Shown: positions 24,873 through 32,996, counted from the stretch's first letter. The stretch: 43,744 nt of DNA from Alphaproteobacteria bacterium (GCA_005885285.1 VAZG01000181.1:1-43744), one strand, 5' to 3'. The notes: a model not told the origin generated them from the sequence alone. Made by a program: numbers and translations.

Positions 24873-25322
24873 ATGATCGTTCGCATTAAATGGTCGGCAC
24901 TCAAGCAAAGCAAATGGTACGAGCACGCCGTCCGCTTCGGACTTGGCGGGCTAACTACCGCTCTTACCGGCGCTATTGCCCAACGCTACGGGCCAGCGAC
25001 GGGAGGCTTGTTCCTGGCGTTTCCCGCGATCTTCTGCGCCAGCGCCACCCTGGTTGAAAAGCATGAGCGCAAGCGCAAGGAAGAAAAGGGCTTGCAAGGA
25101 GCCCGCAGGGGTCAGCAAGCAGCTGCGCTGGATGCGGCTGGGGCCGGCTGGGGCAGCATGGCGCTTGGCGTCTTCGGCGTGTGCGTGTGGTGGCTCGCGC
25201 CGGCATCCGCGGTTGGATCGCTTTGCATAGCCGCGATCGGCTGGCTGGTGGTCGCTATATCTCTGTGGGGGGTGAGGCGCCGATTGCGGAGAGTTAGCTG
25301 GAGCCGTCATTTCAGGTTCTAG
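24873..25322 (+). CDS. DUF3147-type membrane protein (second of pair)
   Basis: 149 aa, ATG 24873 directly after the stop of its partner. It shares the membrane pattern (HAVRFGLGGLTTALTGAIAQ, GPATGGLFLAFPAIFCASAT), then a charged linker (KHERKRKEEKGLQGARRGQQ) and two more helices (GWGSMALGVFGVCVWWLAPA, GSLCIAAIGWLVVAISLWGV) with a basic tail. Tandem pairs of this kind suggest a hetero-oligomeric membrane complex. Its last 4 nt overlap the opposite isochorismatase-like gene. Confidence 0.75.
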   Translation: MIVRIKWSALKQSKWYEHAVRFGLGGLTTALTGAIAQRYGPATGGLFLAFPAIFCASATLVEKHERKRKEEKGLQGARRGQQAAALDAAGAGWGSMALGVFGVCVWWLAPASAVGSLCIAAIGWLVVAISLWGVRRRLRRVSWSRHFRF

Positions 25323-25921
25323 CGCATTGCGTATTCGTGCTTCCAAACTTCCGCAAGCTCAGCAGATTTGATCAAATCAATCTGCTCGTGAAATCGCAAG
25401 CGATACATGGTCATCAATGCATCATGACCTTCGTCGGAAGAACTGCACAGGGCGTCATCGACCAGGACTACGCGTAAGCCGAAGTCGACAGCATCAAGTA
25501 CGGTCGCCAGAACGCATACGTCGGTCTCTGCGCCGGAAATGACGACCGTTGCTATCCCTTTTTCATGCAAAATTCTCGCGAGTGGCGAACGGAAGAAGGC
25601 TGAGTAGGCGGGCTTGTTGATGATTGTTGCCGGAGGAGTGAAGCGGACTAGTTCGGGCACTAGGTCAAGCTGCGTTCCGCCAATCGATTGCCGGGTCGCG
25701 ATCTTCCAATGCTCAAAATATGACTTCCAGCGACCCCACGCCTCCTCCGGCGAATTCGGCGTAATAAAACGGGTGAAAATCGTCCGTTCGGGGTACCGCG
25801 CCGTTATGCTGATGATGACGGGAAGAACCCGCATCATCCAGGGTGTTTCCCAGATTCCACCGCTCGCAAAGATTCGCTGCATGTCCACGCATAGGTGAAC
25901 CGCGTTCTCAATCGGCTCCAT
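25319..25921 (-). CDS. Isochorismatase-like cysteine hydrolase
   Basis: 200 aa from ATG 25921 (MEPIENAVHLCVDMQRIFAS); the frame continues upstream to 26161, but a nine-bp hairpin at 25979-26009 lies in that part, so it is likely untranslated. The catalytic triad of the family is visible: Asp in CVDMQ, Lys in INKPAYSAFFRSPL, Cys in VISGAETDVCVLATVLDAVD, with the family's cis-peptide VISG region. The substrate may be an amide such as nicotinamide or ureidoacrylate; it cannot be told from sequence. Convergent with the DUF3147 pair. Confidence 0.87.
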   Translation of the reverse strand: MEPIENAVHLCVDMQRIFASGGIWETPWMMRVLPVIISITARYPERTIFTRFITPNSPEEAWGRWKSYFEHWKIATRQSIGGTQLDLVPELVRFTPPATIINKPAYSAFFRSPLARILHEKGIATVVISGAETDVCVLATVLDAVDFGLRVVLVDDALCSSSDEGHDALMTMYRLRFHEQIDLIKSAELAEVWKHEYAMR

Positions 25922-26353
25922 GCAAAAACTCGATCTCGCCCTCTGACTGCCGGGCCTGGATTCCGCCAAAGGCCGAACGGCCTCGGTCCAAGGGAGTGAA
26001 ACCGAGGCCGCCTGCTGTTTGCTCTCCCGAGCAAACATCGCCGCGCGATAGGGTGAGAAGTTCTGGAAGGCGTGATGGTTCCTGCGGAGACCGCTCACCT
26101 CATGAGACCTTACGTTGACCACGATGGCGACGTCGGCTCCGTCGCCGGCGGCGAGCGACAATGATCCGGCGGATGTGAGAGTGTTGGTGCCACGCGTCGA
26201 AAAGCCTTGGGGGAGGCAACCTGCTTTACGTCTCTGCGACGGAACTATCGCGAAGCGCCCAAGTTAGCGCTCTAAGTTATCGCCGAAGAGTTCGGCCGGC
26301 GGGGTGACTTCGCGGCACTGGCTGCATTTGCTCCGCCGCGGGGGAGAACCATC
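25922..26353. other. Divergent intergenic region
   Basis: 432 nt between isochorismatase-like and AI-2E-type genes. It contains a hairpin at 25979-26009 (GGCCTCGGT, 13-nt loop, ACCGAGGCC). No further gene recognised. Confidence 0.5.
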
Positions 26354-27466
26354 GTGCGCGTGCTTCCCAGTGAAGGTCTGCTTTCCACCGCGCCCGAAGG
26401 CGGGCCGCTACATGAAAGCAAAAGCGAACAGCCGCCGGTCATCCGCCGCGCGGAAGTCGTCGCCGTCGCGCAGGTCGGCCTGCTTATCATCGCCCTCGTC
26501 GCGGTGCTCTACTTGGCCAAGGCGTTCTTTCTCCCCGTGGTGATGGCGTTCGTGGTCGGCACTATGCTGGCGCCGGCCGCGAGCTTTCTCGCCCGCCACA
26601 GGATTCCCCGCCCGGCAGCGGCCGTGCTGATTGTCGCCGCCGGCGGCGCCGCCGCGGCTTTCATCGTCGGCCTGATCTCGTCGCCGCTGATGGAATGGAG
26701 CACGCGGCTGCCGGAGCTCGCCGCCCAGCTAAAGGACAAGCTGCATGTACTCGATCGCCCGCTCGCGCTGTGGCAGGGACTGAAGGGCATGGTCGGCATC
26801 CACGACACAATGCCGTCGTTTCAGATCCCGAAATTCGAGTGGGTGCAGCCGACGCTCGAATTCCTGTCGCCGACCTTCACGGAATTCCTGCTGTTCTTCG
26901 CGACGCTGGTGCTGTTCATCGCAAGCTGGCCAGACCTGCGCCGCGCGCTGATCATGAACTTCGCCGATCACGATGCGCGGCTGCGGATGTTGCGGATCCT
27001 CAACGAAATCGAGGTGCACCTCGGCAACTATCTGCTCACGGTCACGATGATCAATATCGGCGTCGGCATCGCGACCGGCATCGTCTGCGCCATCACGCAC
27101 ATGCCCAACCCGGCGGGGCTCGGCGCACTCGCCGCCACCTTGAATTTCTTTCCGATCATCGGACCGGTTGCGATGTTCGTGATCCTGGTGGTGGTCGGCG
27201 TGATCGCCTTCCCGACCATCAGCGGCGGCTTGATGGCGGCGCTGGCCTTTTCCGGGATCGTCTTTTTGGAAGGTCATTTCGTCACGCCCACCATCATCGG
27301 AAGGCGCCTTGCGTTGAATGCGCTCGCAGTATTCCTCGCGCTTGCGTTCTGGACCTGGCTGTGGGGACCGATGGGCGGCTTCCTGTCGTCGCCGCTTCTG
27401 ATCGTGGCGCTGATCCTTAAAGAACATCTGTTGCCGGAGAATTCGCCGCAGCTTCCGGCCGACTGA
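26354..27466 (+). CDS. AI-2E family transporter (PerM/TqsA-like permease)
   Basis: 370 aa from GTG 26354. About eight membrane helices: VAQVGLLIIALVAVLYLAKA, FFLPVVMAFVVGTMLAPAAS, AAVLIVAAGGAAAAFIVGLI, then a periplasmic helical region and LLFFATLVLFIASW, NYLLTVTMINIGVGIATGIV, GLGALAATLNFFPIIGPVAM (family motif NFxPxxG), VVVGVIAFPTISGG, and EGHFVTPTIIGRRLALNALA (family PxxxGxxxxLxP-like end). The family exports small solutes or acts as Na+/H+ antiporter; the autoinducer role is proven only for TqsA. Complete. Confidence 0.88.
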   Translation: MRVLPSEGLLSTAPEGGPLHESKSEQPPVIRRAEVVAVAQVGLLIIALVAVLYLAKAFFLPVVMAFVVGTMLAPAASFLARHRIPRPAAAVLIVAAGGAAAAFIVGLISSPLMEWSTRLPELAAQLKDKLHVLDRPLALWQGLKGMVGIHDTMPSFQIPKFEWVQPTLEFLSPTFTEFLLFFATLVLFIASWPDLRRALIMNFADHDARLRMLRILNEIEVHLGNYLLTVTMINIGVGIATGIVCAITHMPNPAGLGALAATLNFFPIIGPVAMFVILVVVGVIAFPTISGGLMAALAFSGIVFLEGHFVTPTIIGRRLALNALAVFLALAFWTWLWGPMGGFLSSPLLIVALILKEHLLPENSPQLPAD

Positions 27467-27534
27467 TGGACGAAACTTACCCCGCAGCCGGGCGTTTGCG
27501 CGCTAGAGGAAAGTCAGTGTTCGGGAGTTTTTCA

Positions 27535-27730
27535 ATGGCGATGACAAATGGCGAAGCCGGAATGCGAAACGTCACGGACGAAGCGACCTATGACCGCCTG
27601 GAAAAGGACGCAGGATGCCGCCTATTCGATCGAAGAGACGCTGGAGGACGTCATTACGCAGCGTCCGCTCGCAACCGTCGGGCTTGCGCTGGGCCTGGGC
27701 TTCCTGATCGGCGTGACCTGGCGCCGCTAG
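27535..27730 (+). pseudogene. YqjD/ElaB (DUF883)-like protein with central deletion and frameshift
   Basis: ATG 27535 starts MAMTNGEAGMRNVTDEATYD, RLEKD, a typical N-terminus for rhizobial DUF883-like proteins. At 27612 it jumps to another frame that gives AQDAAYSIEETLEDVITQRP, LATVGLALGLGFLIGVTWRR, the membrane-anchored C-terminus. The long amphipathic middle (normally 50-60 codons) is missing and the junction is out of frame, so the product is dead. Its neighbour downstream is the usual holin-like partner (27847). Confidence 0.72.
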
Positions 27731-27846
27731 CGTCTGAGAAGCAGCCATGACGACAATCTCGAGAGCATCTGGTCTCTGGTATGAATGGCGGCGCAGGTGG
27801 ACCGCGGTGACGTTCGTCGATGCCCTCTTCAAATCGAGGCGTAGGG

Positions 27847-28281
27847 ATGTTTCAGCGCATCGTCGATGATTTCAAGGAGTCCGCCGGCGCGACGCTGCGG
27901 CTGACGTCGCTGGCAGCGGCTGCGGCGATCGCCTTGTTCATCGCCACCGCATTCCTGTGCGCCGCGGCCTTTATCCTGGTGTTCGAAAAATACGGCCCGG
28001 TCGAAGCGTGCTTCACCGGCGCCGCCATCTTCTTCGTGGTCACGCTGATCGCGGCCGGCAGCTACATGGTACGCAAGCGCCAGATCGAGCTGCGCGCCAA
28101 GGCTGCCGCCAAATCCGCGACCCAAACCGTGCTGGCCGACCCGATGGTGGTGGCGGCCGGTCTCCAGCTCGTCCGCACGATCGGCATCAAGAAGCTGATC
28201 CCGCTGCTCGCGGTCGGCGGCTTGGCGCTGGGGTTGATGGCCAACCGCAGCCATGCTGCCGATCGGGCGCCGGCGGAGTAG
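27847..28281 (+). CDS. Phage-holin-like family protein (DUF1469), second copy
   Basis: 144 aa from ATG 27847 (AGGCGTAGGG upstream). Two long membrane helices (LAAAAAIALFIATAFLCAAA, ACFTGAAIFFVVTLIAAGSY) followed by RKRQIELRAKAAAKSATQTV, a third hydrophobic segment (IKKLIPLLAVGGLALGLMAN) and a polar end. Same family as 8936-9328 but longer at the C-terminus. Its YqjD-like partner upstream is broken, so it may be orphaned. Confidence 0.82.
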   Translation: MFQRIVDDFKESAGATLRLTSLAAAAAIALFIATAFLCAAAFILVFEKYGPVEACFTGAAIFFVVTLIAAGSYMVRKRQIELRAKAAAKSATQTVLADPMVVAAGLQLVRTIGIKKLIPLLAVGGLALGLMANRSHAADRAPAE

Positions 28282-28304
28282 GCTCTCTCGCCTTCTCTCG
28301 AAAA

Positions 28305-28629
28305 TCAGGTCACGCAGCGGCCGGGCTGCAGCAGTTTGGCGACCTCGGTCAAGGTAGAGACCACGGGCTAAAGGGCGACCATCAGCTAGCGAACGCCCGG
28401 CTTGGTCAGAACCGGACCGGTGGGATGTTGCGGGATTCCGGGACCACTGGGATGCGGATCAGGACCGACGTTTCGGCAAAGCTGTCGAGCCGGATGCGAA
28501 TTGCACGGCACCGAGCGTCAGCGAAACAGCGATCGCGCCGAACACTGTCGACGAAATATGTGATATGGCCGCTCTCTTGCCGATCCTTGGGCAGGAGCGA
28601 GAGCGGTCAATCGCGCCGCAAACACACAT
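28305..28629 (-). pseudogene. Eroded exported protein
   Basis: On the minus strand a signal-like N-terminus (AISHISSTVFGAIAVSLTLG, AVQFASG) is followed in other frames by DSFAETSVLIRIPVVPESRN and finally PVVSTLTEVAKLLQPGRCVT before TGA at 28305. These pieces are in the right order for a Bradyrhizobium exported protein of the type ending in EVAKLLQPGRCVT, but frameshifts and stops separate them. Dead gene; function of the intact family unknown to me. Confidence 0.6.
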
Positions 28630-28746
28630 GAGGTCGTTGAATAGAAATGCATTTGCCGCAGGGCCAAGAAAACCGGACTCTATTGCTCGGAGGGAACCAA
28701 CGGTCGTTGAAAGCGTCTTTCCTCTTTGCAACGAGGGAGACACAAA

Positions 28747-28833
28747 ATGGGTTTCGGAAGAGGCGCGTTACTTTGGCTGCTGGGCGTACCGCTGCCAATC
28801 ATTTTTCTCTTGGCTCTGTTTTGGCACCATTAA
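28747..28833 (+). CDS. LLWLxGVPLP micropeptide (copy 3)
   Basis: 28 codons from ATG 28747 with GAGGGAGACACAAA upstream. The peptide begins MGFGRGALLWLLGVPLPIIF and ends LLALFWHH; it shares the MGxGR start with copy 1 and the LLWLxGVPxPxI core with both other copies. It lies 12 nt ahead of the DUF3309 gene and is probably translated from the same transcript. Single hydrophobic helix; function unknown. Confidence 0.75.
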   Translation: MGFGRGALLWLLGVPLPIIFLLALFWHH

Positions 28834-28845
28834 AGGCAGACAAAG

Positions 28846-29010
28846 ATGAGCATTGGCACAATCATACTGATTATCCTAATCATCGCCCTTCTGGGCGGGT
28901 TCAGTGGCATCGGCGGTGGCCCGTTTTACGGAACAGGCTATTACGGTGGCGGCGGGCTAGGCCTTGTCGTCATTATCCTGATCATTCTTTTGTTGATGGG
29001 CCGGATCTAG
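28846..29010 (+). CDS. DUF3309 small membrane protein
   Basis: 54 aa from ATG 28846. Two hydrophobic segments flank a Gly-rich hinge: MSIGTIILIILIIALLGGFS, then PFYGTGYYGGGGLG and LVVIILIILLLMGRI. This is the DUF3309 pattern. Such proteins are small, membrane-located and found beside stress genes in alphaproteobacteria; function unknown. Follows micropeptide copy 3 by 12 nt. Confidence 0.88.
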   Translation: MSIGTIILIILIIALLGGFSGIGGGPFYGTGYYGGGGLGLVVIILIILLLMGRI

Positions 29011-29248
29011 AACTTCGGCGGTGACAAGTCGCCGCGACCCTCGCGGAGGGATCCGGCGACAGTCCAAGCGTAGACTCTTCGACAGTGCCTTTGTCGGTGT
29101 TGGGGGCAGCGGGGTTTCAGGTCGTCGGTCTTTTTGTCCTCCTATCCCAACGCTCTCGACTGAGGCGGCCTGTTGCGTTGCCAAACCCGTTGCAGTTTTC
29201 AGCAACGCCCACAATGTCCTTTGATAACAATGTCCTTTGATAAATGCC

Positions 29249-29455
29249 TTACGATTTCTTCTTCGGGACCTTTTTGCCTTTCTTACGGGCCTTCGAAAGG
29301 CCGATTGCGATCGCCTGCTTTCGGCTCTTCACTTTGCCGCCCTTGCCGCCGCGTCCGCTCTTCGCCTTCCCCTTCTTCTAGCGGCGCATCTCGTTCTTTA
29401 CGTCGCTGCCCGAACTCTTCGAGTACGTGCGCTTTTTCTTTTCCTTCCGTGCCAT
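29249..29455 (-). pseudogene. DUF6496-like basic protein with in-frame amber codon
   Basis: ATG 29455 starts MARKEKKKRTYSKSSGSDVK, NEMRR, then TAG (29380-29378), then in the same frame KKGKAKSGRGGKGGKVKSRK, QAIAIGLSKARKKGKKVPKK, KS and TAA 29251-29249. The second half has the KSRKQAIAIGLSxARKKGKK motif of a widespread small basic protein family; the amber sits where Tyr (MRRYKKG) is expected. All 68 sense codons are otherwise intact, so the lesion is one base. An EcfG-like promoter lies 29 nt upstream. Confidence 0.68.
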
Positions 29456-29483
29456 GGCGTGTCTCCATCTAAAAGAAAAACAG

Positions 29484-29509
29484 AACCTTTCGGATCGCCT
29501 AACTGTTCC
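29484..29509 (-). promoter_or_regulatory. EcfG-like promoter (one mismatch) ahead of DUF6496-like gene
   Basis: Minus strand: GGAAC (29509-29505), 17-nt spacer, GGTT (29487-29484); consensus CGTT. Well placed for the start at 29455. Confidence 0.45.
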
Positions 29510-29643
29510 AAAGTGCACACAGCCGTGCAATTTCTTCGGGCGTCGATGGCACGCCCAGGCTCCGTTGCACTTGGATTAGGAACCAAGTTCATCTCCCCGG
29601 ATTGTGAAAACGATACAAGTCACGCCCGCCTGGAGATCTCCTC

Positions 29644-30132
29644 ATGTCCGAAAAGAACCTCAGCGCTCTCTTTCTCGACACGCTTAAAGATATCTATTAC
29701 GCCGAAAAACAAATCTACAAGTCCCTCCCCAAAATGGCGAAGGTCGCCAGCTCCGATCAGCTTCGAAACGCGTTCGAGAAGCACCACGACGAAACCGAAG
29801 GCCACATCGAACGGCTGGAAAAGATATTCGATCTTCTAGGAAAGCCCGCTCGCGGCAAGAACTGCGATGCGATCGAGGGCACTCTCGACGAGGGAGAGGA
29901 GATCATGGACGGATACAAGGATGCGCCGGCGCTTGATGCGGGATTGCTCGCTGCGGCACAGGCCGTCGAGCATTACGAAATCTCACGTTATGGCACGCTA
30001 AAGTCCTGGGCCGCAAAGCTCAACATGAACGAGGCCGTGAAGCTGTTGGATCAAACGCTCGCCGAAGAAAAGAAGACGGACGATACGCTGAGCAAGATCG
30101 CAGTATCCGCGATCAACGCTGAAGCTGCATAG
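29644..30132 (+). CDS. DUF892 / YciE-YciF ferritin-like protein (second copy)
   Basis: 162 aa from ATG 29644 with CTGGAGATCTC upstream. Same four-helix signatures as 1785-2288: LFLDTLKDIYYAEKQIYKSL, PKMAKVASSDQLRNAFEKHH, DETEGHIERLEKIFDLLGKP, AVEHYEISRYGTLKSWAAKL, LLDQTLAEEKKTDDTLSKIA. Putative di-iron ligands are conserved. The two copies are about two-thirds identical by eye, suggesting an old duplication. A strong terminator follows. Confidence 0.93.
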   Translation: MSEKNLSALFLDTLKDIYYAEKQIYKSLPKMAKVASSDQLRNAFEKHHDETEGHIERLEKIFDLLGKPARGKNCDAIEGTLDEGEEIMDGYKDAPALDAGLLAAAQAVEHYEISRYGTLKSWAAKLNMNEAVKLLDQTLAEEKKTDDTLSKIAVSAINAEAA

Positions 30133-30185
30133 TCAGGTGGCCGAGACCATGCGAGAACGGCAAGTGAATGCGACGGACGATTTCG

Positions 30186-30205
30186 AGGCCCGCTTCGGCG
30201 GGCCT
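30186..30205 (+). terminator. Intrinsic terminator after DUF892 copy 2
   Basis: AGGCCCGC, TTCG tetraloop, GCGGGCCT and then TTTTGC. Perfect eight-pair stem 54 nt beyond the stop. Confidence 0.8.
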
Positions 30206-30339
30206 TTTGCTTGGGGCAAGCAAAACGGTTTGAAAAGGCTCGGACCACGAAGGAGCTATGTCGTCGGAATTCGTCGACGTGAGCCTGCCGGCTTTAAACC
30301 GGGGAGCCGAGCCGATCGCTTCATTGCGCGAGGGCTGCA

Positions 30340-31629
30340 ATGAAAACGACGGCTGACAACACGGGCAATAACAACGGCAGAAAGGGAGTTTTGGCGCGGC
30401 TAGGGCCCGGACTCATTACCGGCGCATCCGACGACGATCCATCCGGCATCGGCACTTATAGTCAGGCGGGCGCACAGCTCGGATTTGGTATTGGCTGGAC
30501 TATGCTACTGAGTTACCCCTTGATGGTCGCCATCCAGGAAATCTCGGGACGCATTGGACGGATTACCGGACACGGCGTCGCAGGTAATGTGTGCCGAAAT
30601 TTTCCTTCGCCGACAATCTGGTTCCTGATCGTTCTGCTTTCTATTGCCAATACGATCAACATTGCGGCCGACCTCGGCGCCATGGCCGATGCCACAAAGC
30701 TTCTGATCGGCGGACCCGTAATATTACATGTTGTCCTCTTGGGCACGCTGTCGGTGCTGGCCCAGATCTTCTTCGACTACAACCGCTACGTCACCATTTT
30801 GAAATGGCTGACGCTTTGCCTTTTCGCGTATGTCATTGCGCTTGCCGTTGTGCAGGTGCCGTGGAGAGAGGCGATCCAGGGTCTCATCATTCCGACGATT
30901 ACCTGGAACGCTGCCTTTCTCACGACCCTCGTCGCGGTACTTGGCACAACGATCTCTCCCTATCTTTTCATCTGGCAGTCGTCGCAGGAAGCCGAAGAGC
31001 AGCGGATTGACAGAAACAAGAAACCGCTGAAACAGGATAGCTCCGATCACGAAGTCGAGTTTCGTCGCATCCGGCTAGACACATTAATCGGGATGGCGTT
31101 CTCGAACCTGATCGCGATTGCGATCATCATGACGACCGCCGCTACGCTCCACGCAAAAGGCATTACAGATATTCAATCGTCAGCTCAGGCCGCTCAGGCG
31201 CTGAAGCCGGTCGCAGGTGCATTTGCTGAATTGGTCTTTGCGCTTGGGATCGTCGGAACCGGCCTTCTAGCTATTCCAGTGTTAGCAGGTTCAACTGCGT
31301 ATGCGATCGGCGAGGGCAAGAAATGGCCTGTCGGACTGGCGCGCAAACCCAAACATGCCATTGCCTTCTACGCTGTTCTGGCTCTCTCCGGTGGCCTGGG
31401 TATCGCGCTCAACTTCACAGCCCTCGACCCTATCAAAGCCCTCTATTGGAGCGCCGTCATCAACGGCGTCCTCGCCGCACCTGTTATGGCAATGCTTATG
31501 CTCCTGGTGCGCAGGCAGAAGGTGATGGGTGAGCTAGTAATCGAGGGATGGCTCTATTGGCTGGGCTGGTTATCCACCTCGGCTATGGCGCTTTGCATCG
31601 TAGGTATGGCCGTTAGTTTCGGCATGTAG
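30340..31629 (+). CDS. Nramp-related metal transporter with altered binding motifs
   Basis: 429 aa, about eleven membrane helices, LeuT-like Nramp fold. Helix 1 reads LGPGLITGASDDDPSGIGTY, SQAG: the canonical Nramp DPGN is DPSG, so the metal-binding Asn is lost. Helix 6 reads LGTTISPYLFIWQSSQEAEE, where canonical Nramps have MPH; the binding Met is Ser. Other landmarks: EISGRIGRITGHGVAGNVC in helix 2 and LDPIKALYWSAVINGVLAAP near the end. A distinct subfamily; the cargo is probably not classical Mn2+/Fe2+ and could be Mg2+ or another ion (inference). ATG 30340 follows the terminator at 30205. Confidence 0.85.
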   Translation: MKTTADNTGNNNGRKGVLARLGPGLITGASDDDPSGIGTYSQAGAQLGFGIGWTMLLSYPLMVAIQEISGRIGRITGHGVAGNVCRNFPSPTIWFLIVLLSIANTINIAADLGAMADATKLLIGGPVILHVVLLGTLSVLAQIFFDYNRYVTILKWLTLCLFAYVIALAVVQVPWREAIQGLIIPTITWNAAFLTTLVAVLGTTISPYLFIWQSSQEAEEQRIDRNKKPLKQDSSDHEVEFRRIRLDTLIGMAFSNLIAIAIIMTTAATLHAKGITDIQSSAQAAQALKPVAGAFAELVFALGIVGTGLLAIPVLAGSTAYAIGEGKKWPVGLARKPKHAIAFYAVLALSGGLGIALNFTALDPIKALYWSAVINGVLAAPVMAMLMLLVRRQKVMGELVIEGWLYWLGWLSTSAMALCIVGMAVSFGM

Positions 31630-31678
31630 GGCCAAGCAAGGTCTCGATGGCGAGCGCGCCGATCCGCCTTAGTCCGAG

Positions 31679-32238
31679 TTGGATAGATCGGAAACTGCCG
31701 GCGCGTTAAGCGGCGTTCCAGCGGTCGACGAATTCGGCGGCATCGACGTCCTGGTCAATAACGCGGCCCGGCAGGCAACGCTCAAGGATATTGACTACAT
31801 GACCGATGTGGAATGGCAGAGGACTTTCGAGACCAACATCCACGCGATGTTCTATTTGACGAAGGCCGCCGTGCCTCACATGAAGCCAAGCAGCGCCATC
31901 ATCAATACCGCCTCCGTTAACTCGGTCATGCCAAATCCCATTCTGCTCGCCTACGCGACCACCAAGGGAGCGATCCAGAACTTTACCGGCGGCCTCGCCC
32001 AGATGCTGACAGCAAAGGGAATTCGCGCCAATGCTGTGGCGCCCGGACCGATCTGGACCCTGCTCATTCCATCGACGATGCCGGAGGACGCGGTGAGGAA
32101 TTTTGGCAAGCAGGTCCCGATGAAACGGGCAGGGCAACCGGCCGAACTGGCGACGGCTTATGTGATGCTCGCTGATCCACTTCGAGTTATACCTCGGGAA
32201 CGACGGTTGCTGTGACCGGTGGCAAGCCCTTCATCTGA
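31679..32238 (+). pseudogene. SDR-family oxidoreductase, truncated and frameshifted
   Basis: The classical SDR core survives from FGGIDVLVNNAARQ (NNA motif) through IINTASVNSVMP (catalytic Ser region), YATTKGAIQNF (YxxxK) and IRANAVAPGPIWT. The N-terminal TGxxxGIG nucleotide-binding half is absent. Near 32176 (GCTGATCCAC) the frame breaks, and the next frame supplies the expected end STSSYTSGTTVAVTGGKPFI with TGA 32236. Dead copy of a stress-type glucose-dehydrogenase-like SDR. Confidence 0.8.
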
Positions 32239-32389
32239 GGCGTGGCTGTTTCTCGGAAGAACAAGGGCACAGGAACTCCAGCGGGCCTGCAGAATTGTTC
32301 GTTCAGGTACTCGATAGTGGCCTGCACGGCCTCGCCTCAAGCCCCCCAAAGCCCCAAGGGTGAGGCTGCGCCCCTCCCGGAGGTGACGC

Positions 32390-32562
32390 GTGAACAATCT
32401 GACGAAGAGGAAAACGCCCCTTCGCATCAAGATCAATGCGCATGACCCCCACGAAGCAAGGTACTGGGCCCGCGAACTCAGGATCAGAAAGAGCAGCTTC
32501 GCAAGCTGGTCGAAAAGGTTGGCAATTCGGCAACCGCGGTGCGCAAGGAACTCGAAACCTGA
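32390..32562 (+). pseudogene. DUF3606 protein, frameshifted
   Basis: GTG 32390 with CCCGGAGGTGAC upstream gives MNNLTKRKTPLRIKINAHDP, HEARYWAREL; around 32475 the frame shifts, and DQKEQLRKLVEKVGNSATAV, RKELET follows to TGA 32560. Joined, this is a normal DUF3606 protein (compare 5011-5187: RYWIKHLGVSKEELQRVVDK, VGNSAAAVKKEL). A one-base or few-base loss at CTCAGGATCAG explains it. Confidence 0.78.
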
Positions 32563-32574
32563 CGGAGGCAGCCT

Positions 32575-32680
32575 GTGGCATATCCAACGGACGAACAGAT
32601 ACGAGCCCGCGCTCACCAGCTTAGGCTCTAGGACGTCGGTAAGAGGGGGCCAACAGGACGGGATCATAACGCCCTAGGAG
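32575..32680 (+). pseudogene. DUF2934-like remnant with in-frame amber
   Basis: GTG 32575, 12 nt after the DUF3606 remnant and with GGAGGCAGCCT upstream, reads AYPTDEQIRARAHQLRL, then TAG (32629-32631), then DVGKRGPTGRDH. DUF2934 proteins have the pattern IRxRAYxLWExxGxPxGRDxxHW; the amber falls where an acidic residue is expected, and the last part has drifted. The 3' boundary is unclear. Confidence 0.5.
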
Positions 32681-32689
32681 CACCCGCTA

Positions 32690-32996
32690 GTCATCATCAT
32701 TGCCGGCGAAGAGGGAGTCTCGCGCGGCTATGCCGACCGACAGAGGCCGGATGGAGCGTTCGAATATTTCGGCGAAGGTCAACGTCCGAACGAACTCGAC
32801 ACCACGTTTGGGCCCGAAGTCAAGTTCGTCAAGGCGCCGGGCCTCGACAAGCAGAACCAACCTGCCGCCATCGGCCGGCACGCAGTTCTCCGGTCACGTC
32901 AAGATCGATGGCGCATCCGGACAAATGACGATGAACCTGCGCGAGCGCGCCGAAGTCACGCTGTTGTCGACCACGCTCGATCCGAAACTCGGATAG
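32690..32996 (+). pseudogene. Possible PhoD-like alkaline phosphatase C-terminal remnant
   Basis: One frame reads NELDTTFGPEVKFVKAPGLD, KQNQP, and the adjacent frame continues PPSAGTQFSGHVKIDGASGQ, MTMNLRERAEVTLLSTTLDP to TAG 32996. The FGPxVxFxKAP, PPSAGxQFFGHVKIDG, MTVxLRD pattern is what I recall from the end of PhoD-type alkaline phosphatases; the catalytic part is missing. Family call is tentative, the decayed state is clear. Confidence 0.45.

Noticed and set aside
26729..27427. Long minus-strand open frame (over 230 codons) inside the AI-2E-type gene
   Set aside because: Highly charged, low-complexity shadow of a GC-rich membrane protein gene; no ribosome site.
29579..29605. GGAAC upstream of the second DUF892 gene as an EcfG promoter
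   Set aside because: No CGTT at 16-18 nt (ATTG found instead).
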